Source: JANMZO01 sp963763135 (GTDB taxonomy: Bacteria > Actinomycetota > Acidimicrobiia > Acidimicrobiales > JANYDT01). From it: a stretch of 64,000 bases of DNA. The DNA is taken from positions 682,001-746,000 of the forward strand of contig CAVXNJ010000010.1 in assembly GCA_963763135.1 (NCBI GenBank). Reading direction: 5' to 3'. A model generated the notes under the pieces. That model was not told the origin of the DNA, ran no database searches, and was given only the letters and a program-made list of their open reading frames with translations. The position numbers and the translations under genes are program-made. Shown here piece by piece: positions 9,096 through 18,421 of this stretch (its first letter is position 1; the number at the start of each line of letters is the position of its first letter).

Positions 9096-9734
9096 ATGAC
9101 CGACACCATTACCCGACGCATTCCGGTTTTCGTCTACGCACACGACCCGGTGCTTCAAGCCGGTGTGGCCAGCCAATTGCGAGGTCACCCCGACGCCGAA
9201 GTCGTTCAGGACGATCGACCCGACGATGCCGTCGTGGCCATCGTGGTGGCCGATGCGGCAGATGAGGCAACCCTGACCATCATCCGCGGCATTCAACGCA
9301 ATGGTGTACCCCGTGTAGTGGTCGTGCTGAGCGTGCTCGACAGCGCCGGGGTGCTGGCCGGAGTCGAAGCCGGCGCCTGTGGAATGATCCGCCGGTCCGA
9401 AGCCACCACCGCGCGCCTCATTGACGCAGTGAAAGCGGCAGCGAACGGCGACGGGACGCTCTCACCTGATCTCCTCGGTGGGCTCCTCGCCCGACTCGGC
9501 CATTTCCAGAAGGACGTGTTGCGTCCGCTTGGGCTCTCGTTCAACGGGTTGAACGAGCGCGAGGTGGAAGTGCTTCGGCTGGTAGCTGACGGCTACGACA
9601 CCGATGAAATCGCCGTCATGCTCAGCTACTCGCCGCGAACCGTAAAGAACGTCCTGCACGACGTGACCGTCCGCTATCACCTCCGGAACCGCAGCCATGC
9701 CGTTGCATTCGCTGTCCGCCAGGGGCTCATCTGA
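9096..9734 (+). CDS. LuxR/NarL-type response-regulator-like transcription factor
   Basis: A 212-residue DNA-binding regulator. Residues 10-130 have a receiver-like alpha/beta pattern (IPVFVYAHDPVLQAGVASQL, VVVVLSVLDSAGVLAGVEAG), but the acidic pocket is reduced, so phosphorylation is doubtful. Residues about 148-210 are a LuxR helix-turn-helix (LNEREVEVLRLVADGYDTDE, followed by YSPRTVKNVL). The ATG at 9096 starts the receiver fold directly; the open frame upstream to 8853 adds unconserved residues. It is flanked by palindromes on the upstream side and followed by a strong hairpin. No histidine kinase is adjacent. LuxR-type regulators are commonly found next to actinobacterial eCIS loci, so control of that locus is the likely role. 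Confidence 0.88.
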   Translation: MTDTITRRIPVFVYAHDPVLQAGVASQLRGHPDAEVVQDDRPDDAVVAIVVADAADEATLTIIRGIQRNGVPRVVVVLSVLDSAGVLAGVEAGACGMIRRSEATTARLIDAVKAAANGDGTLSPDLLGGLLARLGHFQKDVLRPLGLSFNGLNEREVEVLRLVADGYDTDEIAVMLSYSPRTVKNVLHDVTVRYHLRNRSHAVAFAVRQGLI

Positions 9735-10253
9735 GCCGAATCCGCTGACTGCGCGCATCGCTGACCGCACGCATCGCAACGCATTCGCACGACGGGCGTC
9801 TTCGGATAGGTGCCCTATCCGAAGACGCACTAGTCGCCCGACCCTTGCGCCTTGTAAAGTGGGGTCGCGTCGTTGAAGAACGTCGTGAGACACCGACCCA
9901 GCAACGGTGCCCCGACAAGAAAACGGGAAATTCCTGATGTCCGTCGAGAGGGCTGTTCTGTAGGGTCGCAGCTTGAATGCACGCGTTGTGCTGAAGTCGT
10001 TTGTAGGTCCCTGGATACCTCTGGAACCAACAGACTTCCGAGGATCACAAAACGGGCACTTTGTGCAGCATCGCCTGGTATGCGAGATGTCGAACATCTC
10101 GCCGTAACTGGCAATGAGGCACCAAGAGAACGAGATCGCTACACGTCTTCGCCCACACGCCGACGAGGTCGCCCGAGATACCTTGTATCAGAGTCGATCC
10201 AGCACGATCTCTTTCTCTGCCAGTTGACGGAACAGGCAAGGACGTGCAGGCCG
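9735..10253. other. Intergenic region between the two regulator genes
   Basis: A 519-bp stretch with a perfect hairpin at 9796-9828. Beyond it the frame of the downstream ATPase gene is open from 9873, but the encoded 127 residues (rich in Arg, Cys and Thr) look unlike a folded domain. The segment may be a long leader for the regulator gene. No other gene is supported. Confidence 0.5.
9796..9828. terminator. Perfect 15-bp stem hairpin after the LuxR gene
   Basis: Arms GCGTCTTCGGATAGG and CCTATCCGAAGACGC pair exactly around a 3-base loop. It begins 61 bp after the LuxR stop. No T-tract follows, so it may be a terminator or a dimeric-regulator binding site. Confidence 0.6.
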
Positions 10254-13112
10254 ATGAACGCGCAGCATCCAATGGAAGGACTGTCGAGACAACGGCTGCG
10301 CTACGCCGCCGTTGAGGGTCCTGGCACGATGGTGTGTTCGATCGTTGCGCCCGCCGGTTTCGGTAAATCAACACTGTGTCGTCAACTCCTTGCCCAGCAC
10401 GTCGGTCCGGTAGCGAGCGTCACGGCTGGCTCACATCTGACGTCAGGGTCACTGCTCGCCCAGATTGATGCCCAGTTGTTTCCTGACGCAAACCTCGGTG
10501 CGGAGATCTTGGCGGTCACCGGCGCCCCCGGTGGAGATCCAGTCGGTCAACCGGTGCTCATCGCGATAGACGATGCGCACCTCCTAGAGGGAAGCCCTGC
10601 GGTGGCCGACCTCGCTGCAGTCCTGAAGCGGGTGGGTCCGATGGTCCGTGTGATCCTCGCCGGCCGTCTCGCTCCACCCGTCGACCTGCAGCCGTTCAGG
10701 CTCGACAACCAACTGTGCGAGCTCGATGCTGAGGACCTGCGCTTCCGCTCCTGGGAAGTCGAAGAGTTGTTCTCTACGGTGTACGGAGTTCGGCTTCCAC
10801 CGAGTGAACTCACAGTCCTGGCCGCCGCCACCGAGGGATGGGCCGCCGGGCTCCAGCTCTACCGACACGCCATTAAACGGTCGTCACCCTCAGCCCGTCT
10901 GCACCAACTCAAGTTGCTGAGCCAGAGTCGGCTGGCCACCGTACGCACGTATCTGAGCATGAACGTCCTCGACGGCCTCGAGGAATCGCTTCGGACATTC
11001 GCCGTGCAGTCAAGCGTTCTCGGACACATGCAGCCCAAGGCGTGTAATCGCTTCCTCGGCCGGGTCGACAGTGAGCGTTGCCTGGAGCGCCTGGCGGAGA
11101 TGCAGTTGTTCACCACACGCAATGACGATGGCGTGTACCGCTACCACGAAGTGTTCCGCTCCTTTCTCGAAGGGGAGCTCATCGCATCGACGGATCCGGA
11201 GAAGCTGACCGAGCTGTACCAATTGGCCGGACAGCTGCTCGAGGAGAGCAACGCCACCGCCGACGCGATCCGCGCCTACACGATGGCCGGGAGCAACGAA
11301 GCGGTAGCGCGCCTCCTGTCGAAGCTTCAGTCATGGCCCACCCGACCGTGGGTTGACGCGATTCCCGACGGGCTCCTGGCCGACCCCCGCCTGCGTCTCG
11401 CCCGCGCACGCATGCTGGTGCGGGCCGGTCGACCGTCCGAGGCCATGACAGAACTGACCACGTTGGCCGAGAGCTCCCGTTTCACCGAGGTGCAGCAGGC
11501 CGCGCTTCTCGACGCGAACCGGCTCCGGCGATGGCTCGATCCTCAGCGCCGACAGTATGATCCGACCGACTGGACAGCGGTCATGCACTCGTCCATCGCG
11601 GGTCGTCAGGATGCTTCGCTGTCGGCCCGCGCAGATGAGCCGAACGGAGTCACGTTCGAGACGGGTTCCGGAACACTCATCGCCGCGGTGACCGCATTCG
11701 TGCGCGGTGAGCCCCTCGAGGCCGCTCGGCTGTTTGATGCGCTCGACCATGCCCGCCTCGGACAGAACGAGGCGTTCGTCGCTGCGACGTTCACCGCACT
11801 GAACTGGTGGCTCGTCGACGGGATCGACCCGGCCGAGGCGCTCAGCCATCTCCGCGATGAGGCCGACCGCAACCAGCTCGGATGGGTGACGCGTTTACTT
11901 CGTGCACTGATGATCGGGTTTCCGTTGACGAACGACGCCACGGGAGTCGACGAACTCAAGCGGCTCGACGACGAGGCGGGTCGAGCCGACGATCTGTGGT
12001 CGCCGACCATCGCCCGACTCGCGCTCCTGATCGGCTCCACCGCCAACGAAAACCTCCGAAACACCACGTCGTTGATGCACGAGGCGGATTCGGCGGTCCC
12101 GCGCCTTCGGGCTCTGGGCGCAGACGGCCTGGCCGTCTGGGCTGCCATGGCCCGGGTACTTCTGACGAATGCACCTTCGAAGGAAGAGCTTGTATGGACT
12201 GCGAATGTACCGGGCAGATTATCTGCGCGCATACGTTTAGTCGCGTCGATCGGTTCAAACGGCCCGGAGACCGACGAGTCTGTTCATCCGTTCATGCGTA
12301 CGTTGCGCGACGATTCATCCAACCATCAGCCGGTGTTGCCTTTCAGTTCGCCGCCATCGATGTCGATCCGACTGTTCGGGGCCTTCGAAATCGTTGTGGG
12401 TGGAGTTCCGCTTTCGCTTCATGACCTACGCCCCCGGGCGCGTTCGGTGCTTCGTTATCTCGCATTGCACGCAGGCTCACCCGTCCACCGCGAATCGATC
12501 CTCGAGGCGATGTGGCCCGATACCGATCCGGTCACTGCCGGCAAGCGCCTCCACGTCGCGATATCGGCGATCCGTCACCAACTCAACGATGCCGGTGCCT
12601 CACTCATTCGCACCGCTGAGGCCTACCAACTCGGTGGACCGAGCTGGCCGGTATCGACCGACCTCGAAGTGTTCGATCGCGCGGTCAGCGACCTCACGCG
12701 CACGATCGGCAGCGAGACGTCGACGGAGCGCATCACGGCGGCGCAACTGGTGCTGTCGCTCTACGCCGGTGAACTGCTGCTTGAAGAAGGGCCGGCAACG
12801 TGGGCCGTTCGCGAGCGCGAAGACCGCCAGCAGGCCTATCTCTCAGCGGTTCGCTATTTGGCGTCGGTTCGCAGCACGCAGGCCGATTGGGATGTCGCGG
12901 TTTCGCTGTGTCGGCAGGGTCTCCGGGTTGACCGGTACCAGGATGAACTGTGGCGGTTGCTGTTGGCCGCGCTTGAATCAGCCGGGCGCTCGGTCGATCT
13001 GGAGCGGGCCCGCCTCGACTACGACGCACTTCTTTTTGAGATGAGCATCCCGGCCGCTAGCGAGTCCAATTCTGCACGCCGGGCCCGCCGTCTTGACCCG
13101 CTACTCAGCTGA
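10254..13112 (+). CDS. Large STAND-type ATPase regulator with C-terminal SARP/BTAD domain
   Basis: A 952-residue transcriptional regulator that couples nucleotide binding to DNA binding. A P-loop APAGFGKSTL lies at about residues 32-41 and a Walker B LIAIDDAHLL near 103, as in MalT/LuxR-family ATPases. A helical TPR-like middle follows. The C-terminus (from about 705) has a winged helix (SIRLFGAFEIVVGG, LRPRARSVLRYLALHAG) and a bacterial transcriptional activation domain (WPVSTDLEVFDRAVSDLTR, RVDRYQDELWRLLLAALES). I favour the ATG at 10254; an alternative start at 9873 would add 127 unconserved residues. The gene follows the LuxR-type regulator on the same strand, so the two probably form the control module of the contractile-system cluster. 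Confidence 0.85.
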   Translation: MNAQHPMEGLSRQRLRYAAVEGPGTMVCSIVAPAGFGKSTLCRQLLAQHVGPVASVTAGSHLTSGSLLAQIDAQLFPDANLGAEILAVTGAPGGDPVGQPVLIAIDDAHLLEGSPAVADLAAVLKRVGPMVRVILAGRLAPPVDLQPFRLDNQLCELDAEDLRFRSWEVEELFSTVYGVRLPPSELTVLAAATEGWAAGLQLYRHAIKRSSPSARLHQLKLLSQSRLATVRTYLSMNVLDGLEESLRTFAVQSSVLGHMQPKACNRFLGRVDSERCLERLAEMQLFTTRNDDGVYRYHEVFRSFLEGELIASTDPEKLTELYQLAGQLLEESNATADAIRAYTMAGSNEAVARLLSKLQSWPTRPWVDAIPDGLLADPRLRLARARMLVRAGRPSEAMTELTTLAESSRFTEVQQAALLDANRLRRWLDPQRRQYDPTDWTAVMHSSIAGRQDASLSARADEPNGVTFETGSGTLIAAVTAFVRGEPLEAARLFDALDHARLGQNEAFVAATFTALNWWLVDGIDPAEALSHLRDEADRNQLGWVTRLLRALMIGFPLTNDATGVDELKRLDDEAGRADDLWSPTIARLALLIGSTANENLRNTTSLMHEADSAVPRLRALGADGLAVWAAMARVLLTNAPSKEELVWTANVPGRLSARIRLVASIGSNGPETDESVHPFMRTLRDDSSNHQPVLPFSSPPSMSIRLFGAFEIVVGGVPLSLHDLRPRARSVLRYLALHAGSPVHRESILEAMWPDTDPVTAGKRLHVAISAIRHQLNDAGASLIRTAEAYQLGGPSWPVSTDLEVFDRAVSDLTRTIGSETSTERITAAQLVLSLYAGELLLEEGPATWAVREREDRQQAYLSAVRYLASVRSTQADWDVAVSLCRQGLRVDRYQDELWRLLLAALESAGRSVDLERARLDYDALLFEMSIPAASESNSARRARRLDPLLS

Positions 13113-13437
13113 TGTAACGACCTACATCGAAAACGGATCGGTCGGTCACAGGTACCGACCGTTCCGGAAGGTTCGCGTCTGACGGCGATCCACCAGTTGT
13201 TTAGCGGTTCTCAGCGTCAGCGACCGGTCCAGGGCTCCGCGACTGACCTCGGGGTTTGAACGCGCAACCTCGCGGGTACCCATGACTACCCACCGTAGTC
13301 TTCGCTGCGAAGGACAAACCGAACGGACTCGCATCTCCCAGATGTTGAGCCTGTCCGCGTTTCGCAAGTGAACTCAATCGTTCACGTATGCGGCGTCTGA
13401 CGTCGTGTCGACTGCCATCACATCATGAGGTCCCGCT
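13113..13437. other. Intergenic region before the FAS1 gene
   Basis: A 325-bp stretch. A 73-codon minus-strand frame (13146-13367) exists but its composition is not protein-like. Short inverted elements such as GGTCGGTC/GACCG near 13139-13162 are visible. No operator palindrome of the TGCCCG type was found here. Confidence 0.4.
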
Positions 13438-14895
13438 GTGAGCGACGACATGGTTCCACCCCTCGAGTTACGCCTGGCCGAACTCCATCAGCATGTTCGG
13501 GAGCGCGATATCACCTGGCTACGCGACCGCCGTGCCGCTGGTGAGCTCTCGTGGCTGATGCCCCACATCGGGGAAGCGGACTATCGAGATCTCGGTCGAG
13601 CCATCGACTCGGGCGATATGGATCTGGTCGATCGCCGACTCGCAGTTCTCGGCGACGGCACGACCGTCATCAGCGAACCGGTCACCCGGATCACGACGGT
13701 GGGGTCGCCGCTCGACCCGACCGTACCGCTCTCGCGCGTCACCGGCGACCCGCTCACGAACGACCTCGATGATCCAACCCTGCTCGTCTCTCGTGGTGGC
13801 GCGGTTCTGCCGGCGAGTGCAGTCCGACGAGAACGAAACACACTTGTGATCGTCGGCATCCTGATCGCGGTGGTGGCAGCAGCCATCGTTGCGTTTCTCC
13901 TTCTGCGCAACAACGACGACAACGTCGACACCGTGGTTGTGGCACCGGATACCTCGGTCCCGGCGACCATCGCCTCCGAGTCAACGACGGCCGCGGCGGT
14001 CGAAACGATCGCGGTGGCCGAAACCCTGCCATCAGCCTCCCTGCCACCGGCATCTCCGGTTCCCTCAAGCGCGCCGGTTCCGACGGTGACGGCCGCGCCG
14101 GCGGGCGCATCGGGAACGGTGAGCCCAGCGACGTCGCCGTCGAACATTCCGGCGACGGTGCCCGCGGCCGCGGCCCCGTTGGCGGACGTCATCGCTACAG
14201 CCCAGCGGTCGTCCACGTTCGGTCCGTATCTCACGATGATCGAAGCGGCCGGGCTGACCGGTGAATTCATGACCATGAAGAATGTGACCATCCTCGCTCC
14301 GACCGAGAGTGCCTTCACCGCGCTTGCGCCCGACCTGCAGATCGCGCTGCGGTCACCGTCGAACCGGACCGTGCTCGCCCGGATAGTCCGCTACTCCATC
14401 CTCAACCAAGCCCGCATGGCCGCTCAGCTGACACCGGGGACCTATCCAACCGTCGAGGGTTCACCGATCGGAATCCAAACCGTAAACGGTGGCATCCGCA
14501 TCAACGACGCCACGGTCACCGGCCCCGATATCAAGGTGTCCAACGGGGTTCTTCATGCCGTCGACCGCCTGCTCATTCCACCGACCGTCGACCTCAACTC
14601 ACTGGTCCCCAAGTCAGGCACGCCGACCGCAGCACCGACAACCCCTGTCGCCCCCCAGACCACGGCGGCCCCGCCGACTGCGCCACCACCGACAACACCG
14701 GCAAGTACGCCCGCCACCGTGGTACCCGCTACCCCTGCGCCCACCAGCGCAGCAACGACAGCCGCGCCGGCTACCACGGTCGCGCCCGCGTCATCGGCTC
14801 CGACAACACGAGCAACGACCGTTGTGCCCACAACAACACTCGTCACAACAACTGCGGCACCGACGACCCGACCGGCAGGCACCACGATCCCCTGA
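13438..14895 (+). CDS. Membrane-anchored fasciclin (FAS1) domain protein
   Basis: A 485-residue single-pass protein. Residues 1-136 are cytosolic with an acidic helical N-terminus. A TM helix at about 137-157 (LVIVGILIAVVAAAIVAFLLL) is preceded by RRER, so the rest faces outside. A Ser/Thr/Pro linker leads to a FAS1 adhesion domain at about 245-385, with H1/H2-like motifs (VTILAPTESAFTAL, GVLHAVDRLLIPP). The last 95 residues are a Thr/Ala/Pro-rich stalk. The GTG start at 13438 has GAGG 8 bp upstream. FAS1 domains mediate cell or matrix adhesion; beside an eCIS locus it fits a surface anchoring or contact role. It converges on the zinc-ribbon gene, 41 bp away. Confidence 0.88.
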   Translation: MSDDMVPPLELRLAELHQHVRERDITWLRDRRAAGELSWLMPHIGEADYRDLGRAIDSGDMDLVDRRLAVLGDGTTVISEPVTRITTVGSPLDPTVPLSRVTGDPLTNDLDDPTLLVSRGGAVLPASAVRRERNTLVIVGILIAVVAAAIVAFLLLRNNDDNVDTVVVAPDTSVPATIASESTTAAAVETIAVAETLPSASLPPASPVPSSAPVPTVTAAPAGASGTVSPATSPSNIPATVPAAAAPLADVIATAQRSSTFGPYLTMIEAAGLTGEFMTMKNVTILAPTESAFTALAPDLQIALRSPSNRTVLARIVRYSILNQARMAAQLTPGTYPTVEGSPIGIQTVNGGIRINDATVTGPDIKVSNGVLHAVDRLLIPPTVDLNSLVPKSGTPTAAPTTPVAPQTTAAPPTAPPPTTPASTPATVVPATPAPTSAATTAAPATTVAPASSAPTTRATTVVPTTTLVTTTAAPTTRPAGTTIP

Positions 14896-14936
14896 TCAGG
14901 CAAACGGCCTCACCGAAGGCTTTCGACGGACCGGCG

Positions 14937-17651
14937 CTACTCGACCTTGGGGCGCTTGCGTTGGAACTGGATCTCGGCGATCGCCGGGCCTCCAGGTCCA
15001 TCGCCGAAGGAGCTCTCGATCACCACGTCGATCTTCGTGACGCCGGTGGCCTTGACCCCTATGTTGTGGAAGCCGGGCTCGTCTTTCAGTGATGCGTGCT
15101 TGGCGGCATCGCAGCGACCTTCGCAGGTGAACGCAAACTGAACCTCGCGGGGTCGGGGGTTGCTCTGGAACGTCGCCTCGGCCTGGCCGGGAGCGATGCG
15201 AATGCGATCGATGTCCGTTGGCGTCGCAAAGGTGACGGTGAACCGCGGAGGTGAGCCATCGGCTGGCGCCGCGAGAATCCACGGTGTGTTCAGGTCGTCG
15301 TCGGTCACCGCGCCAACACCCTGACCGCCGGCGGCCGAATCGCCCGCAAACGTCGGAGGCTGAAGTGTCTCGTAGTCGTCGCCGAGCTTGCGGCGCTGGA
15401 AGAACTCGATCTCGCTGATCGAGACGCTCTTGCCCTTCCCATCAGACGCGGAGTACACCCCGGTGATTTCGAGACGCAGCGTTGTGACGTCCTTATGGTT
15501 GATCTTCAGGGTCTGCGCATCGGCGATGTCCTTCACGCCAACCGTCATCGCGGTCGACTGGTCGTCGTTGAAGATCGCGCGCAATTCCCGGGGTCGAGGT
15601 TGTGATGTGAAGGTCTCACCCGGTTGGTCGCTCTTGAGACCCGAGGTCAGCAACACCCGGCTGAGATCGATCGGCTTCTCAAAGACCACGCTGACCCACT
15701 GGCCGACTCCGGAGTTGGGCGCAGGAGCGGCCATCCATGAGGCCGTCGTCAGATCGATGAGATGGTCGGCCTCGCTGCCTTTCACCGAGGAGCTGGCCGT
15801 CGGTTGCACGGCGCGCACCGGGTCGTAGACCGGCTTGAGTCCCTTGATCTTGTCGAAGATCGTTTGGCGGACATTCGGAAGTTGCAGCTTCGCTCGGATC
15901 GGTTCGACGCCGAAGCCGAGAAGCGCAACGATGCCGAGCAGCGCCCCAACGCGCATGAGTATGGCATTCAGACGCCACCAACCCTCGCGGCCTTTGTCGC
16001 GCATCGAATCGCCACGACCGCCGCTTCCTCCGCCACCCGGCCGGGTACCGGCCTTCAGCTCGCGCTTCAACCGCCGCTTCGCTTTGATGCGAGCGAAGAA
16101 TCCCAACTTGACCGGGACGGCTTCCTTCAACGGCTCAGCGCACGAACGACAGAATTTCCGCGTCGGGGAGTTGCCCTTTCCGCACTTGGGGCATACGAGG
16201 TCGCCGGGGTTCAGCGGCTCGGAGGTGTTTACGGGATTCCGCGGCGGCACTATACGATCGCCGCCCTTGGGCCGGACCGGCCCGGTATCTCCCGTTGAGG
16301 TCGGGCCGGGCTTCGGACTTTCCGCGGTCGACGAGACCTTCCCGCCCTTCTTCTTTCCGCTGTCAGACACCGGAGCGATCGGCGTTTCGGCAACGGTGAC
16401 CGGTTTCGTCGGAGGGGCCAACAGGCGTTCCGCCTCGGCCAGCGCCGCTGCCTTCTTCCGCTTGTTCTCTTCGGCCTCGGCTGCCGCACGAGCCCGTTCG
16501 GCTTCGGCCCGAGCCGCTGCCGCCTTCTCTTCGGCTTGGCGCGTCATGAGCTCGGCCTGAGCCCGCTTCTCCGCTGCTTCGGCTTCAGCCGCTTTGCGAG
16601 TCGCCGCCGCATCCGCCGCAGCCAGATCACGTTGACGCTTGGCAGCTGCCTCTTCTTCGGCCAGGCGTCGCGCTCTCGCCGCGTCGTCGGCTGCGGCCTG
16701 CTCCGCCTGAGCTCGCTGTTTGTCGAGTTCGGAGCGTGCCGCTTCCGACTCCGCCCGGCTTCGCAACTCCGCGGTTTCCGCCCGGGCCTTCTCCAGTTCG
16801 GCTTTGGCCCGCGCGATTTCTTCGGCCGCTTTCGCTCCGGCAGCGGCGATCTCGGCCCGGGCGCGGGCTGCTTCGGCCTCGCTGGCCTCCTTCGCCGCGG
16901 CGGCCGAAGCGAGGGCATCATGCTCCTGCGACGCCCGAAGTGCAGCAGCAGCGGCCGCGGCCGCCGCCTCTTCCAGCCGACGCTGGGACTCCTCGGACTC
17001 CCGTTGCGCGGCCTCTTCAGCCAGACGCGCACGTTCCGCGACCGCGGCGGCGTCCACCCGGGCGGCTTCGGCGGCCCGCTGCTGCTCCGCGAACTGGGCC
17101 TCGGCCGCTTCCTGCGCGGCGGCCGCGTCGGCCCGGGCCTTCGCCTCGGCCGCTTGGACCTGCTGATCGAGGAGTCGCTTCGCTTCGGCTTCAGCGCGCT
17201 CGGCCGCCAGCTTCTGTCGCTCGGCCTCCAGCTCCTTCGCCGCCTGAAGCTGCTCCAACTCAAGTTCGGCCTGCGCGGCCGCCTTCTTGGCCTCCGCCTG
17301 CTGACGCTCCACATCGGCCAACCGAGCCGCCGCTTCACGGTCGGCCTTCAGCTGCGCGGCGGCTGCGTCGTCGGCCAGTTTCCTGGCTACCACCGCGGCT
17401 GCCATCTTGGCGTCGTCGTCGGCGACACGGGCCGTTTCGGCATCCTGGTGGGCCAGGGTTGCCGCATCCACCGCCATGGCCTGCTTCACCGTCTTGAACC
17501 GCTCCGACTCATCATCGTCGGACTCCGCCGTCGGCGTGACCGCGGCCGCCGTTTCGACCTTTGCCCCCCAGTACCCAAGGAACTTCTGACACGAACCGCA
17601 GAACTGATCACCATCGTCGTTCTGAAATCCGCACTCCTCACAAACCATCAT
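14937..17651 (-). CDS. Zinc-ribbon, coiled-coil membrane protein with C-terminal discoidin-like domains
   Basis: A 904-residue protein. A zinc ribbon at the N-terminus uses Cys4, Cys7, Cys18 and Cys21 (CEEC...CGSC). Residues about 65-400 are a long Ala/Glu/Arg/Lys coiled coil. A second ribbon lies near 480 (CPKCGKG...CRSC). A basic juxtamembrane segment precedes one TM helix at about 552-575 (MRVGALLGIVALLGFG). Outside it are two beta-sandwich repeats like F5/8-type (discoidin) carbohydrate or lipid-binding domains: each has QPRPRE or NPRPRE and a final SEIEFFQRR or AEIQFQRKR strand. It is the last gene of the baseplate operon. The architecture (inside coiled coil, outside ligand-binding domains) would suit a membrane docking factor for the contractile particle; that role is inference. 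Confidence 0.85.
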   Translation of the reverse strand: MMVCEECGFQNDDGDQFCGSCQKFLGYWGAKVETAAAVTPTAESDDDESERFKTVKQAMAVDAATLAHQDAETARVADDDAKMAAAVVARKLADDAAAAQLKADREAAARLADVERQQAEAKKAAAQAELELEQLQAAKELEAERQKLAAERAEAEAKRLLDQQVQAAEAKARADAAAAQEAAEAQFAEQQRAAEAARVDAAAVAERARLAEEAAQRESEESQRRLEEAAAAAAAAALRASQEHDALASAAAAKEASEAEAARARAEIAAAGAKAAEEIARAKAELEKARAETAELRSRAESEAARSELDKQRAQAEQAAADDAARARRLAEEEAAAKRQRDLAAADAAATRKAAEAEAAEKRAQAELMTRQAEEKAAAARAEAERARAAAEAEENKRKKAAALAEAERLLAPPTKPVTVAETPIAPVSDSGKKKGGKVSSTAESPKPGPTSTGDTGPVRPKGGDRIVPPRNPVNTSEPLNPGDLVCPKCGKGNSPTRKFCRSCAEPLKEAVPVKLGFFARIKAKRRLKRELKAGTRPGGGGSGGRGDSMRDKGREGWWRLNAILMRVGALLGIVALLGFGVEPIRAKLQLPNVRQTIFDKIKGLKPVYDPVRAVQPTASSSVKGSEADHLIDLTTASWMAAPAPNSGVGQWVSVVFEKPIDLSRVLLTSGLKSDQPGETFTSQPRPRELRAIFNDDQSTAMTVGVKDIADAQTLKINHKDVTTLRLEITGVYSASDGKGKSVSISEIEFFQRRKLGDDYETLQPPTFAGDSAAGGQGVGAVTDDDLNTPWILAAPADGSPPRFTVTFATPTDIDRIRIAPGQAEATFQSNPRPREVQFAFTCEGRCDAAKHASLKDEPGFHNIGVKATGVTKIDVVIESSFGDGPGGPAIAEIQFQRKRPKVE

Positions 17652-17830
17652 CGGCGGAAACCCCGCGCTGCTGCGAGGACGGGCAGGCTGCGGATCGAGG
17701 TCGCAGCAGCTTGGCTTGCTCGGCCGCGCACGCCATCAGAAGCGTTCGCCGCTTCACAGATTTGGACGGTCATGGCCGCTCCTTGTCGTCGGGAAAGTTC
17801 ATCGGTTTGTGGTGGGGTCTACGTACTCGA

Positions 17831-18421
17831 TTAGGTGGTCGCCGCGGAGGCTGGACCGTCGATGAACTCGACCGACACCGGAAGGTGCGCCGGACGAGCG
17901 GCATCGACCACGAGCTGCGCCCGACGGCGTTGATGATCGTTGAGTATTCCACTTACAGCCGTGATGCGCACCACAAACACGCCCACCGCACTACCTGGCA
18001 GCTCGGCTCCCGGAGTCGACGAAGCCTGAGACCCACCGCCCTCGATGACCTCACACCGGACAGGAAGCTGCAGCTCCAAAAGCTCCTGGATCGCCAACGC
18101 CGTGCCCCGGCGGCCGTACAGGTCGACCAGCGACGCCACGAGCTTGCGACGCAATGGCAACGGCAGTTCCTCATCGGGTTCGGCCCCGAGCCACGAGCCC
18201 ACCCAGACGAGGAAATCCTCCGGCGAAAGATCGGGGTCGAGGTACGACGGAAAGCAGTCAACGGTGGTGTCGATGATCGCGGTGATCTCATCGAATGCCG
18301 CCAACCAGCGGACCGTGAAATCGTCTTCCTGAAAGATCGCCGGAAGCATGGTGATCATCGGACGCGCCGAAACCAGATCTTCCACGGCGTAGCGCTGCGT
18401 CGGAGAATCCGTCATCGTCAT
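17831..18421 (-). CDS. Phage tail protein I-like baseplate component (eCIS)
   Basis: A 196-residue protein of the phage tail protein family related to P2 gpI (TIGR02242 type), part of the baseplate wedge of contractile injection systems. The family segments MLPAIFQEDDFTVRWLAAFD, FPSYLDPDLSPEDFLVWVGS, LPLRRKLVASLVDLYGRRGT and ALAIQELLELQLP are evident in order. Its ATG overlaps the TGA of the baseplate J gene by 4 bp, so the two are co-translated, as expected for wedge subunits. It ends 180 bp before the zinc-ribbon gene start; that gap shows only a weak half-site (17672-17685). Confidence 0.88.
   Translation of the reverse strand: MTMTDSPTQRYAVEDLVSARPMITMLPAIFQEDDFTVRWLAAFDEITAIIDTTVDCFPSYLDPDLSPEDFLVWVGSWLGAEPDEELPLPLRRKLVASLVDLYGRRGTALAIQELLELQLPVRCEVIEGGGSQASSTPGAELPGSAVGVFVVRITAVSGILNDHQRRRAQLVVDAARPAHLPVSVEFIDGPASAATT

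Noticed and set aside
13146..13367. 73-codon minus-strand gene in the gap before the FAS1 gene
   Set aside because: Arg-rich composition, no ribosome site and no resemblance to known proteins.
14937..17651. SMC/TolA-like or translation-factor protein suggested by the long Ala/Glu/Arg stretch
   Set aside because: Coiled-coil composition explains it; zinc ribbons, one TM helix and discoidin-like domains define a different architecture.
16536..17834. 432-codon plus-strand frame
   Set aside because: Antisense to the coiled-coil segment; Arg/Gly/Leu-rich as expected from complement of Ala/Glu codons.
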